Numbered from the stretch's first letter, positions 34,359 through 43,479 are shown. The stretch is DNA of 64,000 nt from Romboutsia sp. CE17 (GCF_012317385.1 NZ_CP051144.1:372001-436000); one strand, 5' to 3'. Notes: generated from the letters alone by a model not told the origin. Numbers and translations: made by a program.

Positions 34359-35849
34359 ATGAAAAACCCTATTTTACAAATGAAAGATATAGTTAAAGAG
34401 TTCCCTGGAGTAAAAGCTCTAGATGGGGTTAACTTAGAACTTTATGAAGGTAAGGTTATGGCCCTTATGGGAGAAAATGGAGCAGGAAAATCAACACTTA
34501 TGAAAATATTAAGTGGTGTATATAAAAAAGATGGTGGGCAAATATTCTATAAAGGCGAAGAAACGGATATTAAAGGACCTAAGGATGCAGGTGAAAAGGG
34601 AATAGCTATAATCCATCAAGAGCTTAACCTATTACCAGACTTAAGTATTGGTGAAAATATATTCTTAGGACGTGAACCTAGAAAAGGATTTGTTGTTGAT
34701 TTTAAAAAGCTTTATAGTGATGCTGATGAATTACTTAAGAAGCTAAACGTAACTACAAGTTCAAGAGAATTAGTAGGTAATTTAAGTATAGCCCAGCAAC
34801 AAATGGTTGAGATAGCAAAAGCATTATCTTTAGATGCCAAGATAATAATAATGGACGAGCCAACTGATGCACTTACAGATAAAGAGACGGAAAGTTTGTT
34901 TAATGTAATAAATGAGTTAAAAAATGAAGGTAAGGCTTTAGTATATATCTCTCATAGACTAAAAGAAATATTTGAAATTTGTGACTATATAACAGTTTTA
35001 AGAGATGGTAAGTATGTTGGAAGTGAAAGTTTAGATAACTTAGATGAAGATAAAATGATAGAAATGATGGTAGGAAGAAAGCTTACAGATCAGTTTCCAA
35101 GGTTAGATACTAAAAAAGGGGATACAGTACTTAAAGTTGAAAATCTTTGTAATGAATATATAGAAGATGTATCATTTGAAGTTAAGGCTGGAGAGATTTT
35201 AGGGATATCAGGACTTATGGGAGCAGGGAGAACGGAATTAGCTAAAACAATATATGGACACTTTAGAAAAACGAATGGAAAAATATATGTAAAGAATAGA
35301 GAGATAAACAATAAGTCTGCTAAAGATGGTTTAAAAAATAGAATTGCATATGTATCAGAAGATAGAAAAGGTGATGGATTAATATTAGACTTATCAGTTA
35401 AAGAAAATATGGCAATATCATCTTTAAATAGAATGTCATCATTATTTAAAATAGACAAGAAAAAAGAACTTGCAAGAGTTCAGGATTATATCGGCAGAAT
35501 GAGAATAAAAACTCCAAGTGAAAATCAATTAGTAAGAAATTTAAGTGGAGGAAATCAGCAAAAAATAGCAATAGCTAAAGCACTTATGACTCATCCAGAT
35601 GTCCTTATATTAGATGAACCTACTCGTGGGGTAGACGTTGGAGCTAAAAAAGAAATATATGATCTTATAAATGAATTTAAGAGTCAAGGTAAAGCAGTAA
35701 TAATGATATCTTCTGAAATGCCAGAAATATTAGGATTAAGTGATAGAATCTTAGTTTTAAGTCAAGGCAGAATAACAGGAGAATTTGATATAGAATCTGC
35801 AACGCAAGAAGCAATATTAAAATGTGCAGTTGAAGCTAAGGAGGCATAA
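34359..35849 (+). CDS. rbsA: ribose ABC importer, duplicated ATPase subunit
   Basis: The 496-residue protein has two ATPase domains. The first is canonical: Walker A GENGAGKST, Walker B IIMDEPTDAL. The second has a degenerate Walker A (GLMGAGRTE) but an intact LSGGNQQK signature and LILDEPTRGVD, as usual for RbsA/XylG/MglA. The ATG directly follows the rbsD stop, with AGGAG inside rbsD. Confidence 0.95.
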   Translation: MKNPILQMKDIVKEFPGVKALDGVNLELYEGKVMALMGENGAGKSTLMKILSGVYKKDGGQIFYKGEETDIKGPKDAGEKGIAIIHQELNLLPDLSIGENIFLGREPRKGFVVDFKKLYSDADELLKKLNVTTSSRELVGNLSIAQQQMVEIAKALSLDAKIIIMDEPTDALTDKETESLFNVINELKNEGKALVYISHRLKEIFEICDYITVLRDGKYVGSESLDNLDEDKMIEMMVGRKLTDQFPRLDTKKGDTVLKVENLCNEYIEDVSFEVKAGEILGISGLMGAGRTELAKTIYGHFRKTNGKIYVKNREINNKSAKDGLKNRIAYVSEDRKGDGLILDLSVKENMAISSLNRMSSLFKIDKKKELARVQDYIGRMRIKTPSENQLVRNLSGGNQQKIAIAKALMTHPDVLILDEPTRGVDVGAKKEIYDLINEFKSQGKAVIMISSEMPEILGLSDRILVLSQGRITGEFDIESATQEAILKCAVEAKEA

Positions 35850-35851
35850 AA

Positions 35852-36829
35852 TTGGATATATCATCAAAAGTAGAAAGCAAATATAAAAAAAATAACAGCT
35901 TAAAAGAATTGTTAGTTAAATATAAAAGTTTATTAGGATTAGTATTATTAATAGCAGTAGTATCAATACTTAACCCAGCATTTTTAAGTGCTAAGAATAT
36001 AATGAATATACTTAGACAAACTTCAGTAAATGCAGTAATAGCAGCAGGTATGACATTCGTTATATTAACAGGCGGAATAGATTTATCAGTGGGTTCAATA
36101 CTAGGAATAAGTGGTGCTGTATGTGCAAGTCTTTTAGTATCAGGACAAAATGTAGTAGTAGCAGTGATATCAGCTTTAGTAGTGGGAGCAATAGTAGGAT
36201 TTTTAAATGGATTTATAATTTCAAAAGGAAAACTACAGCCATTTATAGCTACATTAGCAACTATGACAGTTTTAAAAGGTTTAACATTAGTTTATACAAA
36301 TGGAAATCCTATAACATTAGGTAGTAATGAATTAGCAATGTCATTTGGTAAAATAGGAGGAGGCACAATACTTGGGATACCAACTCCAGCTATGATAATG
36401 ATAGTAGTATTTATGGTATGTTATTATATACTTCATAATACTAGAATTGGTAGATATACTTATGCATTAGGTTCAAATGAAGAAGCGACTAAATTATCAG
36501 GACTTAATACAGATAAAATAAAAATATGGGTATATACAATGAGTGGAATACTTGCATCTGTAGCAGGTATAATAATAACTTCAAGATTATACTCAGCTCA
36601 ACCAACTGCAGGATCAGGGTACGAATTAGATGCTATAGCAGCAGTTGTGTTAGGTGGTACTAGTTTAAATGGTGGTAAAGGTAAGATTACAGGAACAATA
36701 GTAGGTGCATTAATAATAGGTGTATTAAGTAACGCACTTAACATATTAGATGTGTCTTCATACTATCAAACAATGGTAAAAGGTGCAGTTATATTATTAG
36801 CAGTACTTTTAGATAGAAAAAGTAACTAA
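35852..36829 (+). CDS. rbsC: ribose ABC importer permease
   Basis: The 325-residue permease has about eight to ten membrane segments with the BPD_transp_2 patterns AGMTFVILTGGIDLSVGSILG and TIVGALIIGVLSNALNIL (quoted in parts). It starts at TTG, 8 bases after AGGAGG. It works with RbsA and RbsB. Confidence 0.95.
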   Translation: MDISSKVESKYKKNNSLKELLVKYKSLLGLVLLIAVVSILNPAFLSAKNIMNILRQTSVNAVIAAGMTFVILTGGIDLSVGSILGISGAVCASLLVSGQNVVVAVISALVVGAIVGFLNGFIISKGKLQPFIATLATMTVLKGLTLVYTNGNPITLGSNELAMSFGKIGGGTILGIPTPAMIMIVVFMVCYYILHNTRIGRYTYALGSNEEATKLSGLNTDKIKIWVYTMSGILASVAGIIITSRLYSAQPTAGSGYELDAIAAVVLGGTSLNGGKGKITGTIVGALIIGVLSNALNILDVSSYYQTMVKGAVILLAVLLDRKSN

Positions 36830-36844
36830 GAAAGGAAATCTAAA

Positions 36845-37747
36845 ATGAAAAAGATTCTTTCTATAATATTAACGGTAATAATGAGTGCAATGACTTTAGT
36901 TGGGTGTCAACAAAAAAGTGATAGCAATATAAAGAAAATAGGATTTATAGTATCTACTTTAAATAATCCATTTTTCGTAGATTTAAAAAGTGGAATAGAA
37001 GAAAGAGCAAAAGAATTAGGTTATGAAGTTGTAGTATTAGATTCTCAAAATGATCCAGCAAAAGAAGTATCTAATATGGAAGACTTAACGGTTAAAGATG
37101 TAGATATAGTTCTTTTAAATCCAGTAGATTCAGACTCGGCTGTAGCTTCAGTAATGATAGCAAATAACTATGAATTACCAGTTGTAACAGTAGATAGAGC
37201 TGCAAATGGTGGAAATGTAGTTACGCATATAGCTTCAGATAATGAAGTAGGCGGTGCAATGGCGGCAGAATACCTAATAGAAAAACTAGGTGGAAAAGGT
37301 AATATAGTAGAACTAGAAGGGACTGCAGGTTCATCAGCGGCTAGAGATAGAGGTAAAGGATTTGATGATAGAATAGAAGAAAGTGATATGAAAATAATAG
37401 CTAAACAAATAGCTGATTTTGATAGAACTCAAGGTCTTACAGTAATGGAAAATATACTTCAATCTAAAAATGATATTGATGCGGTATTTGCTCAAAATGA
37501 TGAAATGGCTCTAGGTGCTCAAAAAGCATTAGAAGACATGGGAATGAAAGATGTTCTTATAGTTGGATTTGATGCTACAGATGATGCAGTGGAGGCAGTG
37601 AAAAAAGGAACTATGGCGGCTACAGTAGCACAGCAGCCATTATTAATAGGTGAAGCTGCCGTAGATGCAGTAAATTCTATCTTAAAAGGAGAAAAAGTAG
37701 ATAGCTTTATACCTGTGGAATTAAAATTAATAACTAATGAAAAGTAA
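36845..37747 (+). CDS. rbsB: ribose-binding lipoprotein
   Basis: The 300-residue periplasmic-binding-protein-type lipoprotein has the lipobox LVGC (Cys21). The sugar-binding fold shows STLNNPFFVDLKSG, VDRAANGG, AARDRGKGFDD and AQNDEMALGAQKAL, all matching RbsB, including the ligand-contacting Asn, Asp and Arg residues. It is the last gene of the ribose operon, followed by a terminator. Confidence 0.95.
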   Translation: MKKILSIILTVIMSAMTLVGCQQKSDSNIKKIGFIVSTLNNPFFVDLKSGIEERAKELGYEVVVLDSQNDPAKEVSNMEDLTVKDVDIVLLNPVDSDSAVASVMIANNYELPVVTVDRAANGGNVVTHIASDNEVGGAMAAEYLIEKLGGKGNIVELEGTAGSSAARDRGKGFDDRIEESDMKIIAKQIADFDRTQGLTVMENILQSKNDIDAVFAQNDEMALGAQKALEDMGMKDVLIVGFDATDDAVEAVKKGTMAATVAQQPLLIGEAAVDAVNSILKGEKVDSFIPVELKLITNEK

Positions 37748-37756
37748 TTAAATTAG

Positions 37757-37795
37757 AAAATACTAGTTGATTTATATAATTAGCTAGTATTTTTT
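37757..37795 (+). terminator. intrinsic terminator after rbsB
   Basis: AAAATACTAG (37757-37766) with CTAGTATTTT (37784-37793). Confidence 0.75.
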
Positions 37796-37915
37796 AGTTA
37801 CTAGATAATGAGTTATAGTTTAAAAGTGCAAAGATATAATAAAATTTAAATAATTTTTTTATAGATATAGGTTATAATGGTACTAGATTATAACTATAGA
37901 AAGAGGGAATTTAAT

Positions 37916-38218
37916 ATGAATTTAAATATAGTAGCTGTATGCGAAAATGAACAAAGTGCAAGAGCATTAGAAGTTGCAGGAAAAGAATTAGGATATATAA
38001 TAAGCTGTGAAATACAAGAATCTAATAAAATAGAAAATAAACTTTCAGAGGAAACTATAAAATCTTCTAATGTAGTATTATTTGTAACGAATAAGAGTAT
38101 AGAAGAAATAGAAGAAATTGAAAGATTTATAGATAGAGAATACTATGAAGTAGAACCAAAGTTTGTAATTGAAAATCCTATAAATGTATTAAGTGAAATA
38201 TCATCAGATTTGAATTAG
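37916..38218 (+). CDS. orphan PTS fructose-type IIB-like protein, altered active-site loop
   Basis: GAGGG sits before the ATG at 37916 (the frame opens at 37877), giving 100 residues. The fold order matches fructose-type PTS IIB domains: IVAVCENEQSARALEVAGKEL, then a CEIQ strand and IKSSNVVLFVTN. The phospho-acceptor cysteine position is kept, but the usual CPTGIAHT loop is replaced by CENEQSAR, so phosphotransfer may be lost. No PTS IIA or IIC is nearby. It has its own promoter region and terminator. A sensory or regulatory role is possible but unproven. Confidence 0.65.
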   Translation: MNLNIVAVCENEQSARALEVAGKELGYIISCEIQESNKIENKLSEETIKSSNVVLFVTNKSIEEIEEIERFIDREYYEVEPKFVIENPINVLSEISSDLN

Positions 38219-38228
38219 TTAAATTAAT

Positions 38229-38270
38229 AAAGCTAAGCTCAATAAAAGTATATTGAACTTAGCTTTATTT
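38229..38270. terminator. bidirectional terminator between IIB-like and helicase genes
   Basis: AAAGCTAAGCTCAATA (38229-38244) with TATTGAACTTAGCTTT (38251-38266), one mismatch, flanked by T-rich DNA on both strands. Confidence 0.85.
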
Positions 38271-38278
38271 TAATAAAA

Positions 38279-39382
38279 TTATAATTCTCTTCTTGGAATT
38301 TTAAACTTAATAGTTTGCTCAATTTCTTCAAGAGTTTTCATGTTTTTAGGATCGATAAACATGCAAGTATATCCACCCTTGCCTGCTCTACCAGTCCTAC
38401 CTATACGATGGACATAATCTGCTGCAGTTTCTGGTATATCATAATTATATATATTGTCAACTCCTGTTATATCAAGACCTCTAGAGGCAACATCTGTAGC
38501 AATTAGATATTGAATATCAGCATTTCTAAAAGACTTCATTATTCTTTCTCGCTTTGACTGTTGAATATCACTATGTAATTTAGCACAGTTGTATCCTTTT
38601 TGAGACATAGCTTCTTCAAGCATATCAACTCTTCTCTTAGTTCTACAGAATATTATAGCCATAAAAGGATTATCTTCATCTAAAACTTTAAGTAAAGAAT
38701 CTTGCTTCCATCTATCAGTAGTTTCAACAACTTCTTGTTTTATAGAATCAAGAGCTATTTCTTTTTCCTTAATAGAAATTTCAATAGGATCTATCATATA
38801 TCTATAAGCTAACTTTTTCACTTGAGAATTCATCGTAGCAGAGAAACATAGTGTCTGACGGTTCTTAGATGTATTTTTTAATATAGCTTCAACTTCATTT
38901 TTAAATCCCATAAGTAACATTTGATCTGCTTCATCTAATACAAAAGTTTTTATTTTACTTAAGTCTATAGTTTTTCTATCTAAATGATCTAAAAGTCTTC
39001 CTGGTGTAGCAATTATTAAATGAATATTTTTCTTTAATTTATTTATTTGAGAACCAATATCTTTACCTCCATATGCAGCAAGTATATTTATGTTCTTGGC
39101 TTTATTTAATTTATTAGCTTCTTCAGTTATTTGTATAGCAAGTTCTCTAGTTGGAGACAGAATAAGAGCTTGAGTACTGTTTATATCATTTGAAATACTT
39201 TCAAATATAGGAAGTAAAAAAGCTAAAGTTTTTCCAGTTCCAGTTTGAGCTTGAGCTATAACATCTTTTCCGTTTTTTATAGGTATTATACTTTCTTCTT
39301 GAATTGGAGTTGGAGTAGTTATACCGTTTGTATTTAATATATTTAAAATATCGTCATTAATCCCTAAGTCTTTAAAATTCAT
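38279..39382 (-). CDS. DEAD-box ATP-dependent RNA helicase
   Basis: GAGG is seven bases before the ATG at 39382 (an upstream ATG at 39397 overlaps the RBS), giving 367 residues. All core motifs are present: Q motif TPIQEESI, AQTGTGKT, PTRELA, TPGR, DEAD, SAT, ATDVASRGLD and HRIGRTGR. It ends soon after the helicase core, so it lacks the C-terminal RNA-binding extension of CshA/DbpA. It likely unwinds RNA in decay, ribosome assembly or cold adaptation. Confidence 0.95.
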   Translation of the reverse strand: MNFKDLGINDDILNILNTNGITTPTPIQEESIIPIKNGKDVIAQAQTGTGKTLAFLLPIFESISNDINSTQALILSPTRELAIQITEEANKLNKAKNINILAAYGGKDIGSQINKLKKNIHLIIATPGRLLDHLDRKTIDLSKIKTFVLDEADQMLLMGFKNEVEAILKNTSKNRQTLCFSATMNSQVKKLAYRYMIDPIEISIKEKEIALDSIKQEVVETTDRWKQDSLLKVLDEDNPFMAIIFCRTKRRVDMLEEAMSQKGYNCAKLHSDIQQSKRERIMKSFRNADIQYLIATDVASRGLDITGVDNIYNYDIPETAADYVHRIGRTGRAGKGGYTCMFIDPKNMKTLEEIEQTIKFKIPRREL

Positions 39383-39673
39383 TTTATTACCTCTCATTTT
39401 GTTTATTTTCTTTCAACTAATTTATAATATCATATAAAAATAATTAATACTATTTATATTATTACTATAAAGCTTAATAAAATTTCAATAATTAAAAATA
39501 TAAGAATAGTATAAGTAAACAAATAAAAAATTAATATAAACATAAACTTAATCTTACTAAACCTTAAAGGTAGCTAATCTAAACTTTTTAACAAAAATAA
39601 TAGAATGAAGCCTTTGAAATTACTAAGTTTCAGAAAGGTTTGAAAAAAGAATGAAAAAACTTACAAAAAACAC
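39383..39673. other. intergenic region, weak hairpin only
   Basis: A/T-rich spacer between the divergent helicase and YitT genes. An imperfect hairpin AAGCCTTTGAAA / TTTCAGAAAGGTTT (39608-39641) is present without a T tail. No protein gene with an RBS was seen. Confidence 0.4.
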
Positions 39674-39702
39674 TTGAAAAAAAAAGAAAAGTTTTGTATA
39701 AT
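39674..39702 (+). promoter_or_regulatory. promoter of the YitT-family gene
   Basis: TTGAAA (39674-39679), 17 bases, TATAAT (39697-39702). The open frame starting at 39694 overlaps the -10, so the real protein start must be further downstream. Confidence 0.8.
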
Positions 39703-39786
39703 TTTAAGTTTGAAAAAGTGGTGTATACAAAGGCCTTTTTATTCTATATAATTATAATAAATAAAAAAAGAAAGGATATGGATAAA

Positions 39787-40413
39787 ATGGCCAGGCGGCA
39801 AGATGTAGAAAGAATTCTACTAATTATATTAGGCTCAGCAATACTTGCATTTGGAGTCTATAATTTTTACTATTTAAATAACATAACAGAAGGTGGAGTG
39901 TTAGGACTTTTACTACTGCTAAAAAATTTATTTGATATTCAACCAGAGATTGCAAATATCATAATAGATTTATCTCTATTACTAATAGGATATAAGTATT
40001 TTGGAAAAAAATTTTTTATGTATTCTATATTTGCATCAGTTAGCTTCTCAATTTTTTATGAGGTATTTGGAACTATTGGTCCGATTTTACCAAAGTCCAG
40101 TAGCATGATTGTATCAACAGTACTGGCAGGATTAAGTGTAGGTTTAGGTGTAGGACTAATCGTTACAACTGGGTGTGCAGCAGGAGGAGATGATGCTTTA
40201 GCATTAGTGATTTCTAAGACTACATCTTTAAATATAGGTAGAGTATATATGTTAGGTGATTGTATAGTATTATTATTATCACTGACATATATGCCGATAG
40301 AAAAAGTATTATACTCATTAATAGCGGTGGCTATAAGTGGAAATGTGATAGATTATATATATGAATATGTTAAAAATAATAAATCAAATTTAATGATAAA
40401 AAGCGAACTTTAA
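39787..40413 (+). CDS. YitT-family membrane protein
   Basis: The ATG at 39787 (or 39778, with almost no spacer after AAAGG) gives about 208 residues. The protein has five to six membrane segments with YitT (DUF161) marks: NITEGGVLGLLLLL, GLIVTTGCAAGGDDALALVISK and SLNIGRVYMLGD. The family has no established biochemical role. The last codons form part of the terminator stem at 40398-40429. Confidence 0.8.
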   Translation: MARRQDVERILLIILGSAILAFGVYNFYYLNNITEGGVLGLLLLLKNLFDIQPEIANIIIDLSLLLIGYKYFGKKFFMYSIFASVSFSIFYEVFGTIGPILPKSSSMIVSTVLAGLSVGLGVGLIVTTGCAAGGDDALALVISKTTSLNIGRVYMLGDCIVLLLSLTYMPIEKVLYSLIAVAISGNVIDYIYEYVKNNKSNLMIKSEL

Positions 40414-40429
40414 TTAAAGTTCGCTTTTT
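40398..40429. terminator. bidirectional terminator overlapping the YitT stop
   Basis: Perfect 16-bp palindrome AAAAAGCGAACTTTAA / TTAAAGTTCGCTTTTT. It includes the stop codon and ends five bases before the convergent ytaF stop. Confidence 0.85.
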
Positions 40430-40433
40430 ATCA

Positions 40434-41051
40434 TTAAATAAGTATTTGATATACACCAAGTGCAATTATTAGTAGACCGCTTATTAAATCAGAGTATTCT
40501 CCTAAAAATTTTGAAGAATATTTAATTCCTATATAAAAGCCTAGACCAATATTAAATAGAGTTAAAATGAAGGTAAATAAAGTGTTTAAGAATATACTTA
40601 TGCCTGCTATACTTGCAGCAACTCCAACACTTACATTATTTAAAGTAAGAGCTATTGAAAGTGTTATACATTCTTTTAAATCTATATCACCAGAGTTATC
40701 AGTATCAGCTTTAACAGGATTATATAGTATATCTGAATATCTAATTTTTTTTTCTCTGGATAAATTTCTAATTTTAATTTTTTTATATTTTTTTATAAAA
40801 TCAATAACTATTTTTAAGCCTAAAATTAATAATAGTATACCACCTAGTGTAGCTACTATTTTAGGAGAAATAAAATTAGTTATAAATTTACCTAAAATCA
40901 TAGATAAAAAGGTACCGAAAGATGTTATCAAACTAATTAACAAGGATGCTACAATACTAAGTTTTACTTTCTTCATCCCATAAGATATACATACGGCTAA
41001 AGTATCTAAATTAGCAGATAGAGAAAGTAAAAATGCCGTCATATAGTTCAT
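40434..41051 (-). CDS. ytaF: sporulation membrane protein YtaF (MntP-like fold)
   Basis: The 205-residue protein has six membrane segments in two similar halves. SLSANLDTLAVCISYGMKK and ALTLNNVSVGVAASIAG carry the conserved Asp/Asn of the MntP/YtaF cation-efflux fold. The central loop contains ADTDNSGDIDLKEC, an EF-hand-like acidic loop typical of YtaF. It is known as a sporulation membrane protein in Bacillus; a role in metal export is inferred from fold only. GGAGG precedes the ATG. Confidence 0.85.
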   Translation of the reverse strand: MNYMTAFLLSLSANLDTLAVCISYGMKKVKLSIVASLLISLITSFGTFLSMILGKFITNFISPKIVATLGGILLLILGLKIVIDFIKKYKKIKIRNLSREKKIRYSDILYNPVKADTDNSGDIDLKECITLSIALTLNNVSVGVAASIAGISIFLNTLFTFILTLFNIGLGFYIGIKYSSKFLGEYSDLISGLLIIALGVYQILI

Positions 41052-41323
41052 AAAAAATCCTCCTTGAGTTGAATATATTTAAGTCTATATATTTCATAAT
41101 ATAAACTTTTTTTAAAAATGTGATATTTTTGTTACTAAGATAAAAATAAGAATATTGAATTTTATTATATTAATATATTAGGAATTGTTACGAATACTTA
41201 GATGTTGTTGAAATATAGAATAATTTTACGTTTTTTAATTATACATAATTACAAGGATTTTATCATTTAGAAAAGAAGTTATTTCATATGTGGATAGAAT
41301 TCTAATGATATGGAGGTAAATAT

Positions 41324-41635
41324 ATGGGGATTTTTAAATTAAAGACTGAAGAGGATTGGAAAATTAATTATATAAAAGAATTTAATGAAATGAGAAATGC
41401 ATATGAGAAGAAAATACAAAAAAAGCAATTAGAAATAGATAAGCTAAAGGCCGAATTAGAAGAATTAAAAACTAATAGAGGATATTTAAAACCCAAGGAA
41501 AAGCAGATTAGAGATTTAGATATAGAAAATATAAAATTACTTAGAGAAAGTGGTTTAAGCTATAGAGAGATATCTAAAAAAACTAATTGGAGCAAGGCTA
41601 CTATTTGTAGAGTATTAAATGGATTTTATGATTAA
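41324..41635 (+). CDS. small coiled-coil plus helix-turn-helix protein
   Basis: The 103-residue protein has a charged N-terminal coiled coil (about 15-55, heptads of E/K/L). A resolvase-like HTH follows: IKLLRESGLSYREISKKTNWSKATICRVLNG (quoted for position, residues 69-99), resembling HTH_7/Hin DNA-binding ends. There is no catalytic domain, so it is more likely a small regulator than a recombinase. GGAGG precedes the ATG. It is a single-gene unit. Confidence 0.75.
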   Translation: MGIFKLKTEEDWKINYIKEFNEMRNAYEKKIQKKQLEIDKLKAELEELKTNRGYLKPKEKQIRDLDIENIKLLRESGLSYREISKKTNWSKATICRVLNGFYD

Positions 41636-41640
41636 TAGAA

Positions 41641-41680
41641 ATAAAAGTACCTTAAATAAAAAAGTTTAAGGTACTTTTAT
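41641..41680. terminator. bidirectional terminator
   Basis: ATAAAAGTACCTTAAA with TTTAAGGTACTTTTAT around an 8-base loop, between convergent genes. Confidence 0.85.
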
Positions 41681-41889
41681 TTATTTCTAAGTAGTTTAAA
41701 TGCGATAATTAATTGAAGCAATACAATTAAAAGAATTACAAAAAATAAAGGTAGAGGATCTATTTTATTTATAATTCCTATAGGACTATGGTAATAGCTA
41801 GACATATAAAAATTAAAAAGTCCTAAGCTCATAATCGATATTATTGTAAGAATATATAATAAAAGTTTATAAAGAAAATTATTTTTCAT
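41677..41889 (-). CDS. small two-TM membrane protein of unknown function
   Basis: AAAGGAG lies before the ATG at 41889 (the frame opens at 41910), giving 70 residues. Two membrane segments (about 8-28 and 46-64) are joined by a short external loop with HSPIGIINKIDPLP. No family was recognised. The good RBS and clean terminator support a real gene. Confidence 0.6.
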   Translation of the reverse strand: MKNNFLYKLLLYILTIISIMSLGLFNFYMSSYYHSPIGIINKIDPLPLFFVILLIVLLQLIIAFKLLRNK

Positions 41890-41957
41890 CAATTCTCCTT
41901 TCAGAAACATAATTTATTACTAATCAAATACACCTTATAAATTTCTCATTTTTAGGT

Positions 41958-41986
41958 TTTACAAATTTAAAATACTCAGTTATACT
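41958..41986 (+). promoter_or_regulatory. promoter of the CPBP-like gene
   Basis: TTTACA (41958-41963), 17 bases, TATACT (41981-41986). Confidence 0.7.
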
Positions 41987-42028
41987 GTGAATATAACTAA
42001 AAAGAGGAACATATGTAGGTGATTAAAA

Positions 42029-42703
42029 TTGAAGTCTAGAGCAAATTATATAGAGTACATATTAGATACAATTCTTATGTTAGTTGTAATTCAACTATTT
42101 AGGATAGTAGCTAAATTTATACTTATTAGTCAATTAAATTTATCATTAGAAAATTTAATAGTTACAACAATAATATCATTTATGGTAGTTGGAACTATTT
42201 TATTACTAATATTTAAAAACAATCCTAAATTCACCCATCATAGTTTAAAACTTGTAAATATGTTTAACCATAGGAACAAGTATATTAAAGTTGTTTTAGG
42301 TATAATAGTAGGTATAGCATCAATAATAACTCCATACTTTAATGGTGGATATAGTATGTACAATATTGAATTATTAATATTATCTATAATTATTATTCCT
42401 ATTTTTGAAGAATTATTATTTAGAGAACATATATGGAATTATTTAACTTATCATATAAAAAATACTACTATTATTTTTATAGCTACAATGATTATGTATT
42501 CTGTATATCAAATTGGATATATTGACATAATATCTCAATATATGAAGTTAACTAGCATGTCTGGGTATATGGTGGATATATTAATCTTCAACATTGTTAA
42601 AGGACTAATATTAGGTAGTATTTTAAATTTTATAAGGATTAAATTTAAAGATATATATATATGTATTATGATTCATATATTATTTAGCATATTATTATAT
42701 TAA
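42029..42703 (+). CDS. CPBP/CAAX-type intramembrane protease homologue, degenerate motifs
   Basis: It starts at TTG after AGGTGAT and encodes 224 residues with about seven membrane segments. Motif 1 of the CPBP family is intact (FEELLFREHIW). Motif 2 reads YSVYQIG where FxxxH is expected, so a metal-binding His is missing. The last segment has MIHILFSIL where HxxxN/B occurs. It could be an inactive relative acting as an immunity or scaffold protein. A separate promoter starts the next small acidic gene. Confidence 0.7.
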   Translation: MKSRANYIEYILDTILMLVVIQLFRIVAKFILISQLNLSLENLIVTTIISFMVVGTILLLIFKNNPKFTHHSLKLVNMFNHRNKYIKVVLGIIVGIASIITPYFNGGYSMYNIELLILSIIIIPIFEELLFREHIWNYLTYHIKNTTIIFIATMIMYSVYQIGYIDIISQYMKLTSMSGYMVDILIFNIVKGLILGSILNFIRIKFKDIYICIMIHILFSILLY

Positions 42704-42735
42704 AATAAAAATTCTGAAAATACAAATTTATAATA

Positions 42736-42764
42736 TTTACAAAAATATAATTAGAATTTATAAT
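42736..42764 (+). promoter_or_regulatory. promoter of the 88-aa acidic gene
   Basis: TTTACA (42736-42741), 17 bases, TATAAT (42759-42764). Confidence 0.75.
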
Positions 42765-42801
42765 TAGTTATAGGGCACATACATGAGGAGACGTAAAGAT
42801 T

Positions 42802-43068
42802 ATGTTTATTGATAATGATATAAATAAAGAGAATATACATTTACATTTGAATCAAAACGTTACGAGCCACTATGAAATAGAAGATTTTCGTGATCATAAG
42901 AGCGTAGATACTTATTTACAAGAACTAATAGCTCACTTTGTAGAAATAGAGGCTGAAGAAAAAGAAAATAATTGTACTTTAGAATCTGTTATGGAAGAGT
43001 TATTATCATTTGAAGAAATGTATAATGATACGTTAGAGTCTTTACTATTAGAACTAAGTGAAATATAA
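42802..43068 (+). CDS. small, strongly acidic protein of unknown function
   Basis: The 88-residue soluble protein has over twenty Glu/Asp, few basic residues and predicted helices (LQELIAHFVEIEAEEKENN, then MEELLSFEEMYND). GAGGAG lies eleven bases before the ATG. The promoter and terminator are clear, so the gene is likely real. I do not recognise it. Acidity suggests a DNA-mimic, metal-binding or partner-binding role, but nothing in the sequence decides this. Confidence 0.65.
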   Translation: MFIDNDINKENIHLHLNQNVTSHYEIEDFRDHKSVDTYLQELIAHFVEIEAEEKENNCTLESVMEELLSFEEMYNDTLESLLLELSEI

Positions 43069-43075
43069 AAAAAAG

Positions 43076-43108
43076 GGGTTACTAATTTAGAAAATTAGTA
43101 ACCTTTTT
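43076..43108 (+). terminator. intrinsic terminator after the acidic gene
   Basis: Perfect 12-bp stem GGTTACTAATTT (43077-43088) with AAATTAGTAACC (43092-43103), then TTTTTATTTT. Confidence 0.9.
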
Positions 43109-43158
43109 ATTTTATTAATTTATATCATTAAATTTAAAGTGAAATGAATCTTTTATAC

Positions 43159-43347
43159 TTAGCAACTTATCTTGTTATTATAAAGTAAGTTTATTACGGA
43201 ACCGCCAACTAAAGCTGGACACAATGATGAAGATAGACAAACTTTTAAATTCACAAGGTTAAAATTACCTTTAAATGTAAGCATATATAAAAATAAAAAT
43301 ATAGCATAAAAAATTAAATAATTAAATATTTTAAATTTTGCTTTCAA
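43159..43347 (-). CDS. possible small membrane protein (doubtful)
   Basis: A 62-codon frame starts at TTG, with AAGGG twelve bases upstream. It would encode one or two membrane segments and a C-terminal part SLCPALVGGSVINLLY with two cysteines. The weak RBS spacing, rare start and lack of a recognised family leave it uncertain. Confidence 0.3.
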   Translation of the reverse strand: MKAKFKIFNYLIFYAIFLFLYMLTFKGNFNLVNLKVCLSSSLCPALVGGSVINLLYNNKISC

Positions 43348-43479
43348 AAATAGTTCAATCCCTTCATATAATTTACAATAATTAGTAATATTATTAATTT
43401 AATTATAAAATAAAAAAAACATACTTGCAAATGTTTTCAAAAATAGAATAAATTAATATATATAAAAAAAATGTTAATA

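Noticed and set aside
35090-35458. 122-codon minus-strand frame inside rbsA
   Set aside because: Antisense shadow of a strongly conserved ATPase coding region.
39721-39731. GTATAC in the YitT leader and at 12486 as further GntR operators
   Set aside because: The flanks do not match the palindromes, and bare GTATAC is expected by chance many times in this composition.
39694-39786. N-terminal extension of the YitT protein
   Set aside because: It begins on the -10 hexamer of a near-consensus promoter and contains no RBS; translation should start at 39778 or 39787.
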